Part shown: positions 57,629 to 64,000 of the stretch, piece by piece | Layout: every line of letters begins with the position of its first letter | How positions within the stretch are numbered: position 1 is the stretch's first letter | From: Rhodococcus sp. 14-2470-1b | GTDB taxonomy: Bacteria > Actinomycetota > Actinomycetes > Mycobacteriales > Mycobacteriaceae | Assembly (NCBI RefSeq): GCF_002259415.1 | Contig: NZ_NPFY01000019.1 | Span: forward strand, 62,001-126,000 | Length of the DNA stretch: 64,000 bases | Reading direction: 5' to 3' | The notes under the pieces: generated by a model | Databases searched by the model: none | Told to the model about the DNA's origin: nothing | Seen by the model: only the letters and a program-made list of their open reading frames with translations | Translations under genes and position numbers: made by a program

Positions 57629-58720
57629 TCAGACGCCGAAGGCGGCCAGTACCGTTCGGAACTTGGCTGTCGTTTCGGCGAGTTCGGCGTCGGGGTCGGA
57701 TTGGGCGACGATCCCGCCGCCGGCGGTGGCGAGGGCCGAGCGGCCGTCGGCGGCGAGTTCGAGGCCTCGGATGGCCACCATCCATTCACCGTCACCCACG
57801 GCGTCGGCCCATCCGACTGCGCCTGCGTAGAAGCCCCGTGGTCCTTCGATCCGCTTGATCGCGTCCATCGCCGCCCGGCGCGGTACGCCCGCGACGGCAG
57901 GTGTGGGATGCAGGGCGATCGCCAGATCGAGCGAGGTCGTCGCCGCGTCGCGCAGAGTCCCGGTGATGGGTGTGCTGAGGTGCCACAGTTGCGGGGTGCT
58001 GCTGAGCTGCGGTTCCGGCGGGATGTCGAGGTCGCTGCACAGCGGTTCCAGTGCGGACCTGATCTCGTCGACGACGAATCGGTGTTCGGCTTGGTCCTTG
58101 GCGCTGGCTGCGAGGCGAGCGGCGATGGCGGCGTCCTCGTCGGGGATGTCGCTGCGCGCCGCGGTTCCGGCGAATGGATGGCATGTCACGGCGCGGCCGT
58201 GGCGCCGAATCAACAGCTCCGGGCTCGACCCGACGAGGTACGAGCCCGCATGCTCTGCCCCCGCTGCGGAGAGGTCGACGGCATAGCCGTTTCCCAGGAC
58301 GTCCTTCTCGACGAGGGTGCCGAGCAGGGCCATGGGGTCGATCGGGGAGTCGGCAAACAATCGGAGCGATCGCGCCAGCACCACTTTCTGCACCGACCCG
58401 TCGCGCATGCTGTTCACCAGTGCGCGCACGCGCGCGACGTGTTCCTCCGCAGAAGGGATCTGTTCTCCGACGCGGACCCGGGGCAGCGCACTCGTGAACG
58501 CTCGCCAGGGACCGTCGGTTCGACGCAGTGATGTCGGGTGTGTCAGGGCCACCGGGTCGGCGTCGTCGAACGGCAGGGCACCGACGACGGGCGTTCCACT
58601 GCGGACGGCTGCGACGGCGTCGTCCGTCGACGCGTACGCGTTCTCCACTCCGTCTGCTTCGACGTTGTAGGTGCTGCGTGACAGAACGAAGGTCGGTGTA
58701 CCGGTGGGCGAGGGCGCCAT
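57629..58720 (-). CDS. Isochorismate synthase (EntC/MenF family)
   Basis: A 363-aa chorismate-using enzyme converting chorismate to isochorismate, for menaquinone or siderophore synthesis. Seen are QKVVLARSLRL, GSYLVGSSPELLIRR, PFAGTAARS, LWHLSTPITGTL, HPTPAVAGVPRRAAM and GFYAGAVGW, the conserved core of the family. In mycobacteria entC (Rv3215) lies near whiB1, and a WhiB gene is also close here. TGATG overlap links it to the upstream HAD phosphatase gene. The N-terminus is slightly short but typical of actinobacterial members. Confidence 0.88.
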   Translation of the reverse strand: MAPSPTGTPTFVLSRSTYNVEADGVENAYASTDDAVAAVRSGTPVVGALPFDDADPVALTHPTSLRRTDGPWRAFTSALPRVRVGEQIPSAEEHVARVRALVNSMRDGSVQKVVLARSLRLFADSPIDPMALLGTLVEKDVLGNGYAVDLSAAGAEHAGSYLVGSSPELLIRRHGRAVTCHPFAGTAARSDIPDEDAAIAARLAASAKDQAEHRFVVDEIRSALEPLCSDLDIPPEPQLSSTPQLWHLSTPITGTLRDAATTSLDLAIALHPTPAVAGVPRRAAMDAIKRIEGPRGFYAGAVGWADAVGDGEWMVAIRGLELAADGRSALATAGGGIVAQSDPDAELAETTAKFRTVLAAFGV

Positions 58721-59517
58721 CAGAACGGCGACTGGGTCCGGCCGACGAGATCGGCGACCGAGTTGATCACCTTCGTCGGGCGGAACGGGTAGTTCTCGAC
58801 GGACGTCTTCGTGGAGATTCCGGTGAGTACCAGGATGGTCTGCAGGCCTGCTTCGAGTCCGGAGAGAACGTCGGTGTCCATGCGGTCACCGATCATCAGC
58901 GTGCTTTCGGAGTGACCGCCGATGGCGCGCAGCGCCGAGCGCATCATCAGCGCGTTCGGCTTCCCGACGTAGTACGGCTCTTTGCCGGTTGCCTTGGTGA
59001 TGAGGGCTGCGACGGACCCCGTCGCGGGCAGGGAGCCTTCTCGCGACGGCCCGGTGGCGTCGGGATTGGTGGCGATGAACCGAGCGCCCTTCTCGACGAG
59101 GCGAATGGCGGTGGTGATGGCCTCGAACGAGTAGGTGCGGGTCTCACCGAGCACGACGTAGTCCGGATTGGAGTCGGTGAGCACGTATCCGATGTCGTGC
59201 AGCGCCGTCGTCAGACCTGATTCGCCGACGACGTATGCGCTGCCTCGGGGACGTTGGTTCCCCAGGAAGTTGGCCGTCGCCAGTGCCGACGTCCAGATGG
59301 ACTTCTCGGGGATGTTAAGGCCGGTGCGTTCGAGCCTCGCGCGCAGGTCGCGGGGTGTGCGGATCGAGTTGTTGGTGAGCACGATGAACGGAATCTCGTT
59401 CGCCTGCAGCTCCGCGACGAACGCGTCGGCGCCGGGTATGAGGTGATCCTCGTGGACGAGCACACCGTCCATGTCCATCAGGTAGGTCCAACGCTGGGGC
59501 TCGTCCTTGTCGCTCAC
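58720..59517 (-). CDS. HAD-IIA family phosphatase (NagD-like)
   Basis: A 265-aa HAD hydrolase. Motif I is MDMDGVLV, motif II VLTNNS, motif III region GKP in YYVGKPNALM and motif IV GDRMDTDVLSG; the C2-type cap between motifs II and III marks subclass IIA. Substrate could be a small phosphate ester or nucleotide. It starts at GTG 59517 and is overlapped by the isochorismate synthase start by 1 bp. Confidence 0.88.
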   Translation of the reverse strand: MSDKDEPQRWTYLMDMDGVLVHEDHLIPGADAFVAELQANEIPFIVLTNNSIRTPRDLRARLERTGLNIPEKSIWTSALATANFLGNQRPRGSAYVVGESGLTTALHDIGYVLTDSNPDYVVLGETRTYSFEAITTAIRLVEKGARFIATNPDATGPSREGSLPATGSVAALITKATGKEPYYVGKPNALMMRSALRAIGGHSESTLMIGDRMDTDVLSGLEAGLQTILVLTGISTKTSVENYPFRPTKVINSVADLVGRTQSPF

Positions 59518-59565
59518 CCCTACAGTCTTCCACTCGCGACGTTTTCCACTCGCGGGAAGTGCGAT

Positions 59566-59865
59566 CTAGCCGGCTTTCTTCAGTGCCGTGCGCCGCAGGG
59601 CCCGTTCGCGGGCGGTCATTCCACCCCACACTCCGAACGGCTCGTTGGTCGCGAGGGCGAACTGACGGCACTGAACGATGACCGGGCATTGTTCGCACAA
59701 CACCTTCGCCCTGTTCTCGCGCTGGCGCCGTGCGGTCCTGCCTTCGCCCGACGGGGAGAAGAACACATCGGAGATCGGATCGGGGCCTGCGGAGTCTTCG
59801 GTGGTGCCGTGCCCACGGCAAACCGCGTCCAACTGCCACTGCCATGCTGTTGTCGTTGGGGCCAT
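59566..59865 (-). CDS. WhiB family iron-sulfur transcriptional regulator (WhiB3-like)
   Basis: A 99-aa WhiB protein. Four conserved Cys (VCRG, then LCEQCPVIVQC) hold a [4Fe-4S] cluster, and FGVWGGMTARERALRR is the G(V/I)WGG turn with the following basic helix. The start WQWQLDAVCRG and the FFSPSGEGRTARRQRE segment resemble WhiB3 most closely. It senses redox state or NO in the family. ATG at 59865 is preferred over one at 59913 because it gives the family N-terminus. Confidence 0.9.
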   Translation of the reverse strand: MAPTTTAWQWQLDAVCRGHGTTEDSAGPDPISDVFFSPSGEGRTARRQRENRAKVLCEQCPVIVQCRQFALATNEPFGVWGGMTARERALRRTALKKAG

Positions 59866-60160
59866 GAACCGATGATGGCGTTCCTGCAGACCACGGAGAA
59901 GGTTTCGAATCATCGAGCGTCTAATGATGGAGTGAACATCTGGTGACCGCGTAGGGCAACGGTGTTCAGTGGTGACAGCGCCTCTGCCGAGACCGGCAAT
60001 AGAATCAGCCTGATTCTGAGTTTACCGAGTGCGCGAAAAGCATTGTCTTCGTGGGCCTTCGATGCACTTGTGCACTTCTCTTGTCGTCGAATTCAGGGAG
60101 ATGTGAAGGTACGGGAACTAACCTCCTGACCGAAGTGTCTTCACTCGACGGGAGATCTGG
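59866..60160. other. Divergent intergenic region between WhiB and M20 genes
   Basis: No gene is visible. Two perfect palindromes stand out: AGAATCA-GCC-TGATTCT at 60001-60017 and TGCAC-TT-GTGCA at 60063-60074. The long leader on the WhiB side is usual for this family. The stretch from 59990 to 60080 is AT-richer than its surroundings and probably holds both promoters. Confidence 0.5.
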
Positions 60161-61387
60161 ATGACGACGTTGGCGGCGGTGCGGCCATCTCGACTGCGCG
60201 AACTGTACGAGGATTTCCACCGTTGGCCGGAGGTGGCGTTCCAGGAGAGACGGACTACGGCCGTGATCGCCGACGAGTTACGCGGCCGCGGACTTCACGT
60301 GTCCACGTCGGACACCGTGACCGGTCTCGTCGCGACGCTGGAGAACGGGCCGGGGCCGGTGGTCGGCCTTCGCGCGGACATAGATGCGCTGCCCATCGCG
60401 GAGCAGACGGGCGTTCCGTACGCGAGCACTACCGGTGCGATGCATGCCTGTGGCCACGATGTTCACATCACGTCGCTGATCGGCACGATCGACAGGCTCC
60501 TGGCGGTACGGGACCGGTGGTCGGGCACCGTCGTCGCGATCTTCCAGCCTGCGGAGGAGGTCGGATCGGGGGCACGCGCGCAGTTGGCGTCGGGAATCTT
60601 CGACGATCATCCGACCCCGCACATCGTGCTCGGGCAGCATGCCAGCGGCGCACTTGCTCCGGGCACCGTCGGGTCACGGCCCGCGGTGTTGCAAGCCGCT
60701 GCCGATACCTGGCAGATAACTCTGCGCGGCGACGGTGGGCATGCGGCCGGTCCGCACAAGACCGTCGATCTCGTCGTGCTGGCGGCGTCGATGATCCTGC
60801 GTTTGCAGACCATCGTGTCCAGGGAGGTTCCGCCGAACGAGACTGCGGTGGTATCGGTGGGCACAATTCATGCGGGCACCGTCAGCAACATCCTTCCCGA
60901 CGAATTGACGTTCACCGTCAACGCTCGGTCGTTCACCGAGGAGGTGCGGTCTCTGATCGAGCGATCCGTGCGTCGAATCGTCGTTGCCGAAGCCCAGGCC
61001 AGCGGCCTCCAGGCAGAACCCGAATTCGAGCACACGGTGCACTTCCCGCTGAACGTCAACGACGTCGCCGCATTCGAGACCGTTCGATCGGCGCTCGAAA
61101 CCGAGTTCGGCGAGCACGACTTCACCGTGGTCGACCCGGTCACCGGTTCGGAGGACTTCGGCGAATACGGCACCAGTTTCGGTGTCCCGTCTGTCTATTG
61201 GTACTTCGGCACCGGTCTGGCGGAAGAAGTGGCGAGCAGGGTTCCGGTGCCGAACGGTCACAGCCCCTGGTACGCGCCCGACCCCGACGTCGCCATCGAC
61301 GTCGGGGTGCGAGCGTTCACCTCGGTTGCGCTCGCAGCGTTGAATTCGGTCGTGCCGCCTGTTCGTCAGAACGGCGGCGGCCGGTAG
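60161..61387 (+). CDS. M20 family amidohydrolase (M20D)
   Basis: A 408-aa zinc amidohydrolase of the M20D group (hippurate hydrolase/IAA-amino-acid hydrolase type). Metal and catalytic motifs are MHACGHDVHITSL, PAEEVGSGARAQL, LGQHASG and GSEDFGEYG. It hydrolyses N-acyl amino acids or related amides in the cytoplasm. GGGAG lies seven bases before ATG 60161. Its last 22 bp overlap the convergent DUF222/HNH gene. Confidence 0.9.
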   Translation: MTTLAAVRPSRLRELYEDFHRWPEVAFQERRTTAVIADELRGRGLHVSTSDTVTGLVATLENGPGPVVGLRADIDALPIAEQTGVPYASTTGAMHACGHDVHITSLIGTIDRLLAVRDRWSGTVVAIFQPAEEVGSGARAQLASGIFDDHPTPHIVLGQHASGALAPGTVGSRPAVLQAAADTWQITLRGDGGHAAGPHKTVDLVVLAASMILRLQTIVSREVPPNETAVVSVGTIHAGTVSNILPDELTFTVNARSFTEEVRSLIERSVRRIVVAEAQASGLQAEPEFEHTVHFPLNVNDVAAFETVRSALETEFGEHDFTVVDPVTGSEDFGEYGTSFGVPSVYWYFGTGLAEEVASRVPVPNGHSPWYAPDPDVAIDVGVRAFTSVALAALNSVVPPVRQNGGGR

Positions 61388-63246
61388 CGTTCACGCGCGG
61401 TCACGACTGCGCGATGTTCGAGGAATCGTTCTCGGAGGAAAATCGCGTCGGCACGTGCCGTGGGGTCTGTCAGTCGCGCGATGTCACCGAGCGACGGCAC
61501 GTAGGCAGCCCGATCGGTGTCGGCCACGTCGCCGTATTCGCTGTACTCACCGATGTACGTTTCCCACCACGTGGGTGCATACAGCTCGTCGGGCGGATCG
61601 CCGGTGGGGGCGGTCGGTCGGGGCGTGCGTGTGCGTTTGTTCTTGCGCGCGGGGACACCGTGGCCCGGGACCATCACCGTGCCGAAGGAGGACGGTGTAA
61701 TTCTTCGCAGACCGGAGCGCGATGTCCAGAACACACTGTCGCCGTCCAGTTTCGCGGCAGCCCAGAGCTTCATGGTTTTGGCTTGATGGTGAAACGCGCA
61801 CAGCGGCTGCAGATTCGACGCAACGGTCCACCCACCGGCCAGCGGGTCGGTGTGATCGAACGGAACGACATGGTCGATCTCGCACTGCGCGGCGGGCACA
61901 CTGCACCCAGGGAACGTACAGGTGCAATGGGTTGCACGCGTCAGCGCGGCCAGCTCGGCCGACGGCCGGTACGTCAGTGCACCGGCAGGGGGTTCGCTGA
62001 ACCCTCCGTGACCGTCCGGGTGTATCCCGGAGGCAAGCGAGGGGTTTTCGTCGACAGCGGCCAGGAATGCGTCGATGGCAGCCGACAGACGAACATCTCG
62101 TCCGGCGCCGTTACGGCCGGTCCTCGCCTGATTCGGTTCGGGAAGTGTGGCGGCTGAACGGGTTCGGCCCCGTGCAATGATGCGGAAGGCTCTCGGCTCA
62201 CCTGGCGATCCGGTAATGGCGTCGGGCTCGGGTTCGGGTGTCGTGTCACCTGAACTGTCGTCGGCAGCAGCTTTCTGTGCCTTGGCGGCGTCGAGGAATT
62301 CGGTGAGAAGTATCTGCCAGCGGGCGTCGCCTGCGATGAGGCGTGCCGTGTCGGGGTCCAGTACGGTGCCGTCACCGAGGGTCGCGGGTTCGCTGGCCAA
62401 ACCGAGCAGTGTTTCCGCGCTGATCAGTATCTGCAGGAGGTGAGGGCGACGCCTCCGACCGAGGTCGCCCGATCCGCGGACAGGGCAATCCTCCCTGCCG
62501 CACAGGCACGCGATGGCCTCCTCGCGGTGGATCAGGGCAACCAGAGCATGTCCGCGCAGCTGTCTCGTGGAACGCGGGTCGTGCGCGCAGACCGTGCCTG
62601 CGATCTCGTCGAGAACCGAATTGCATTCCACGCCTTCGAGCGCGGTCATCTTTGCGAACAGAGTGGCCATTCCGTCGGCGCCGTGTTTGATCGACGCGCA
62701 TCGTTCTTCCGATTCTGCTGCCTTGCGTGCCGCCAGTGCTTCCGCCTCGTTGTAATCGAACCAGTGCGCCCAGATGCGCTCGCGCAATCGACGGATACTG
62801 CACCGAAGTGCGGAGGCCAGAACGTCTGCTTCGATCCCGCGGACAGTGTTGTCGCTCGCTTTCGACAGCACGAGCGCGACGGTGCGAACCCGCTGATAGT
62901 CGAGGTCGCCCGCTCTGAATGCGTCGAGGATGGCCGGGAGTCGCTCCTCCAATTCCCTGCCCACGATCAGTCTCTCGCGAGTCGCTGTGCGCGACAGTGC
63001 AAGAGCCACCGAGGCCTCGCATTCGACGGCTCGCTGCGCGAGTGTCACGTCCGCTTCGCCGCCCTGGCTGTGGATGTCCGCCTCGGTGGCCAGCCTGAAC
63101 TCTCCGAGTGCGTACAGGCCGTGGATCAGTTCGGCCGAAGCTCGGTTTTCTGCCCTGCGTGACTCCGCAAGGCCGTCGAGGATATGCACAGCAGCCGCGT
63201 CGGCCTCGCTCCGTACCCGCTCTTCGATGCCCCCCGGCTTCCCCAT
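61366..63246 (-). CDS. DUF222 / HNH endonuclease protein (13E12-repeat family)
   Basis: A 626-aa protein. The long helical N-terminal part is DUF222 (RLIVGRELEERLPAILDAF, GDLDYQRVRTVALVLSK), and the C-terminal HNH domain reads CTFPGCSVPAAQCEIDH, then GGWTVASNLQPLCAFHHQ, containing the His-Asn-His metal and catalytic positions. These genes are multicopy in mycobacteria and rhodococci and are thought to be selfish or repair-linked nucleases. ATG at 63246 gives the usual start and an SOS box lies 14 bp upstream, so it should be induced by DNA damage. It overlaps the M20 gene at the 3' end. Confidence 0.88.
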   Translation of the reverse strand: MGKPGGIEERVRSEADAAAVHILDGLAESRRAENRASAELIHGLYALGEFRLATEADIHSQGGEADVTLAQRAVECEASVALALSRTATRERLIVGRELEERLPAILDAFRAGDLDYQRVRTVALVLSKASDNTVRGIEADVLASALRCSIRRLRERIWAHWFDYNEAEALAARKAAESEERCASIKHGADGMATLFAKMTALEGVECNSVLDEIAGTVCAHDPRSTRQLRGHALVALIHREEAIACLCGREDCPVRGSGDLGRRRRPHLLQILISAETLLGLASEPATLGDGTVLDPDTARLIAGDARWQILLTEFLDAAKAQKAAADDSSGDTTPEPEPDAITGSPGEPRAFRIIARGRTRSAATLPEPNQARTGRNGAGRDVRLSAAIDAFLAAVDENPSLASGIHPDGHGGFSEPPAGALTYRPSAELAALTRATHCTCTFPGCSVPAAQCEIDHVVPFDHTDPLAGGWTVASNLQPLCAFHHQAKTMKLWAAAKLDGDSVFWTSRSGLRRITPSSFGTVMVPGHGVPARKNKRTRTPRPTAPTGDPPDELYAPTWWETYIGEYSEYGDVADTDRAAYVPSLGDIARLTDPTARADAIFLRERFLEHRAVVTARERYRPPPF

Positions 63247-63260
63247 GGCTTCGAATGTAC

Positions 63261-63276
63261 TCGAACATGTGTTCGA
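63261..63276 (-). promoter_or_regulatory. SOS box (LexA operator)
   Basis: TCGAAC-ATGT-GTTCGA matches the actinobacterial LexA consensus TCGAAC-N4-GTTCGA exactly. It is centred about 22 bp upstream of the DUF222/HNH start, where LexA would block transcription. Confidence 0.85.
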
Positions 63277-63380
63277 TTGCAATGCACTCCGAACAATCCG
63301 TCTTCCTGGAAGCAAGGTTTGAAATCAGGGTGATTCGAACCCTAACGTCAAGCGCCGCTGCACAAATCGGTTGCGCTGAC

Positions 63381-63410
63381 TTGACGGTTGCACTATCGAG
63401 CGAATACATT
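63381..63410 (+). promoter_or_regulatory. Predicted promoter upstream of the SAM riboswitch
   Basis: TTGACG (63381-63386), an 18-bp spacer and TACATT (63405-63410) give a start near 63417, just before the 5' strand of the riboswitch P1 helix. The 104 bp between the SOS box and this promoter show nothing else. Confidence 0.55.
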
Positions 63411-63417
63411 CCTGTCA

Positions 63418-63509
63418 CCATCCAGAGCGACCGAGAGACCTTGGCTCTACGACGTCGCAGCAACCCCCTGCCTCACGGTAGGTGTGGGTGCTACCGCCAG
63501 GACCGATGG
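63418..63509 (+). promoter_or_regulatory. SAM riboswitch, class I core (S-box type) with reduced P4
   Basis: The RNA aligns with S-box leaders: P1 CCATC (63418-63422) with GATGG (63505-63509); then CAGAG; GAGAGACC-TTGGCTC; CAGCAACC (63458-63465) in the P2/P3 junction; P3 as CTGCC-TCAC-GGTAG; and the conserved GGTGCTA (63487-63493). The P4 hairpin of B. subtilis S-boxes is nearly absent, as in SAM-I/IV forms. P1's 3' strand touches the GGAGG ribosome site of the leader peptide, so SAM binding could reduce its translation. Target genes are the leader peptide and the ABC permease, implying control of sulfur amino-acid uptake. Confidence 0.8.
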
Positions 63510-63516
63510 AGGACAC

Positions 63517-63600
63517 ATGAACAGCGCACCGCTGTACCGGACCGAGTGGCGTCGTCTGCACGTCGACCTGTGCCGTATCGCGACGTACTGCTGTAGCTAG
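63517..63600 (+). CDS. Cysteine-rich leader peptide behind the SAM riboswitch
   Basis: A 27-codon frame from ATG 63517, five bases after GGAGGA, encodes a peptide (MNSAPLYRTEWRRL, ending ATYCCS) with Cys at positions 19, 25 and 26. Its ending with paired Cys codons and RI/DLCR spacing mirrors the leader at 54322, suggesting the same cysteine-dependent attenuation. It lies between a SAM riboswitch and an ABC permease, so the operon would respond to both SAM and Cys. Downstream switching structure lies in 63601-63683 and was not folded. Confidence 0.72.
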   Translation: MNSAPLYRTEWRRLHVDLCRIATYCCS

Positions 63601-63683
63601 CGCGCTACCCGCATCGCACCACCCCTCGCTCTACTCACCTCGGCAAAGGCTTCGATCATGCATGCTCACACCCGGTGGATCCG
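63601..63683 (+). promoter_or_regulatory. Leader-to-permease spacer with a 9-codon microORF
   Basis: The spacer carries AAAGG followed by ATG at 63658 and a nine-codon frame (MHAHTRWIR) whose TGA (63685-63687) overlaps the permease GTG as GTGA. This may couple permease translation, or may be chance. CACCACCCC and GGTGGAT could pair to hide the permease ribosome site. No other gene is visible. Confidence 0.35.
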
Positions 63684-64000
63684 GTGACTCAATTGGACGC
63701 GCGGCCCGCCGCCGCAGAACCGACCGTCGACGACGAAGATCTGATCGTCGCCAAGAAATGGCACCCGTGGCGCTGGATCGTCAGCGTGGTGGTTCTCGTA
63801 CTCGTGGCGCAGTTCGTCCACGGTCTGGCCACCAACCCGGGCTGGGATTGGACGACGTTCGCTCAGTACTTCACGGCGGCGTCGGTCATGTCCGCGCTGT
63901 GGTTGACGATCCAGCTGACGTTCTGGGGCACGCTGATCGGGTTCGCGATCGGTATCGGTCTTGCTGTCGCTCGGTTGTCCAACAACCCTGTTCTGCAGGT
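63684..64000 (+). CDS. Amino-acid ABC transporter permease (HisM/GlnP type), 3' end beyond window
   Basis: The first 105 codons of a polar amino-acid permease: a charged cytoplasmic N-terminus with KKWHPWRWI, a first membrane helix (SVVVLVLVAQFV), an external loop with FAQYFTAASVM, then SALWLTIQLTFWGTLIGFAIG, the start of the BPD permease domain of the His/Glu/Arg/opine family. The upstream SAM riboswitch and Cys-codon leader suggest that it transports cystine or methionine. GTG at 63684 is used; a GTG at 63675 in frame is possible. The binding protein and ATPase are expected downstream. Confidence 0.82.
   Translation, partial: MTQLDARPAAAEPTVDDEDLIVAKKWHPWRWIVSVVVLVLVAQFVHGLATNPGWDWTTFAQYFTAASVMSALWLTIQLTFWGTLIGFAIGIGLAVARLSNNPVLQ

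Noticed and set aside
63418..63509. SAM-IV riboswitch as the class of the leader
   Set aside because: The order AGAG, GAGAGACC, CAGCAACC, GGTGCTA fits SAM-I more closely, and the SAM-IV segments outside the core were not found.
1..64000. CRISPR arrays, tRNA genes, insertion sequences
   Set aside because: No regularly spaced repeats, cloverleaf-like segments or transposase frames were seen on either strand.

Overview
The window is high-GC actinobacterial DNA, most likely from Rhodococcus or a close Nocardiaceae relative. The support is a WhiB regulator, a DUF222/HNH (13E12-type) gene behind a perfect mycobacterial-type SOS box, a rhodanese-metZ pair arranged as in mycobacteria, several enzymes of mycofactocin-linked families, many GTG/TTG starts and pervasive ATGA stop/start overlaps. 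No tRNA, rRNA, CRISPR array or insertion sequence was seen.

Positions 1-52700 form one very large catabolic island of about 55 genes for a CoA-activated, probably alicyclic or terpenoid carboxylic substrate. Units, in order: (i) 1-2304 (+), two branched-chain-type ABC ATPases and a mycofactocin-type SDR; (ii) 2313-11435 (-), thiolase, SDR, crotonase, SDR, a complete TRAP transporter, a hot-dog hydratase pair, a PaaK-like ligase and an unrecorded 54-codon gene; (iii) 11578-21474 (+), two acyl-CoA dehydrogenases, SDR, LLM flavoprotein, acyl-CoA ligase, CitE-like lyase, MaoC, aldehyde dehydrogenase, CoA-transferase; (iv) a TetR regulator, then 22225-29439 (+), a CoA-transferase pair, hydratase pair, Ltp2-like aldolase, DUF35 protein, AAHS-type MFS carrier and SDR; (v) 29540-40798, an SDR, an acyl-CoA dehydrogenase, a ligase/hydratase/SDR operon, a nicotinoprotein alcohol dehydrogenase, thioesterase, MFS carrier and five SnoaL-like proteins; (vi) 40907-52697, an ABC binding protein, BadI/MenB-like crotonase, FadR-type regulator, ferredoxin, P450-ferredoxin reductase-aldehyde dehydrogenase operon, then P450-SDR-SMP-30 opposite a Baeyer-Villiger monooxygenase.

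The parts suggest uptake by TRAP/MFS/ABC carriers, hydroxylation by P450, oxidation by SDR or mycofactocin-linked dehydrogenases, ring expansion to a lactone and its hydrolysis, CoA activation, then beta-oxidation with retro-aldol or hydrolytic C-C cleavage. The substrate itself is not evident. A heptamer TAATCAT/ATGATTA recurs in the promoter regions of at least seven of these units and may mark a common regulon.

Positions 52759-64000 look like core genome with a sulfur theme: FprA-type reductase, a TauD-like dioxygenase behind a cysteine-rich leader peptide, a rhodanese, MetZ; then isochorismate synthase, a HAD phosphatase, WhiB, an M20 amidohydrolase and the DUF222/HNH gene. The right edge holds a promoter, a SAM-I-type riboswitch, a second leader peptide with paired cysteine codons and the start of an amino-acid-type ABC permease, probably for a sulfur amino acid.
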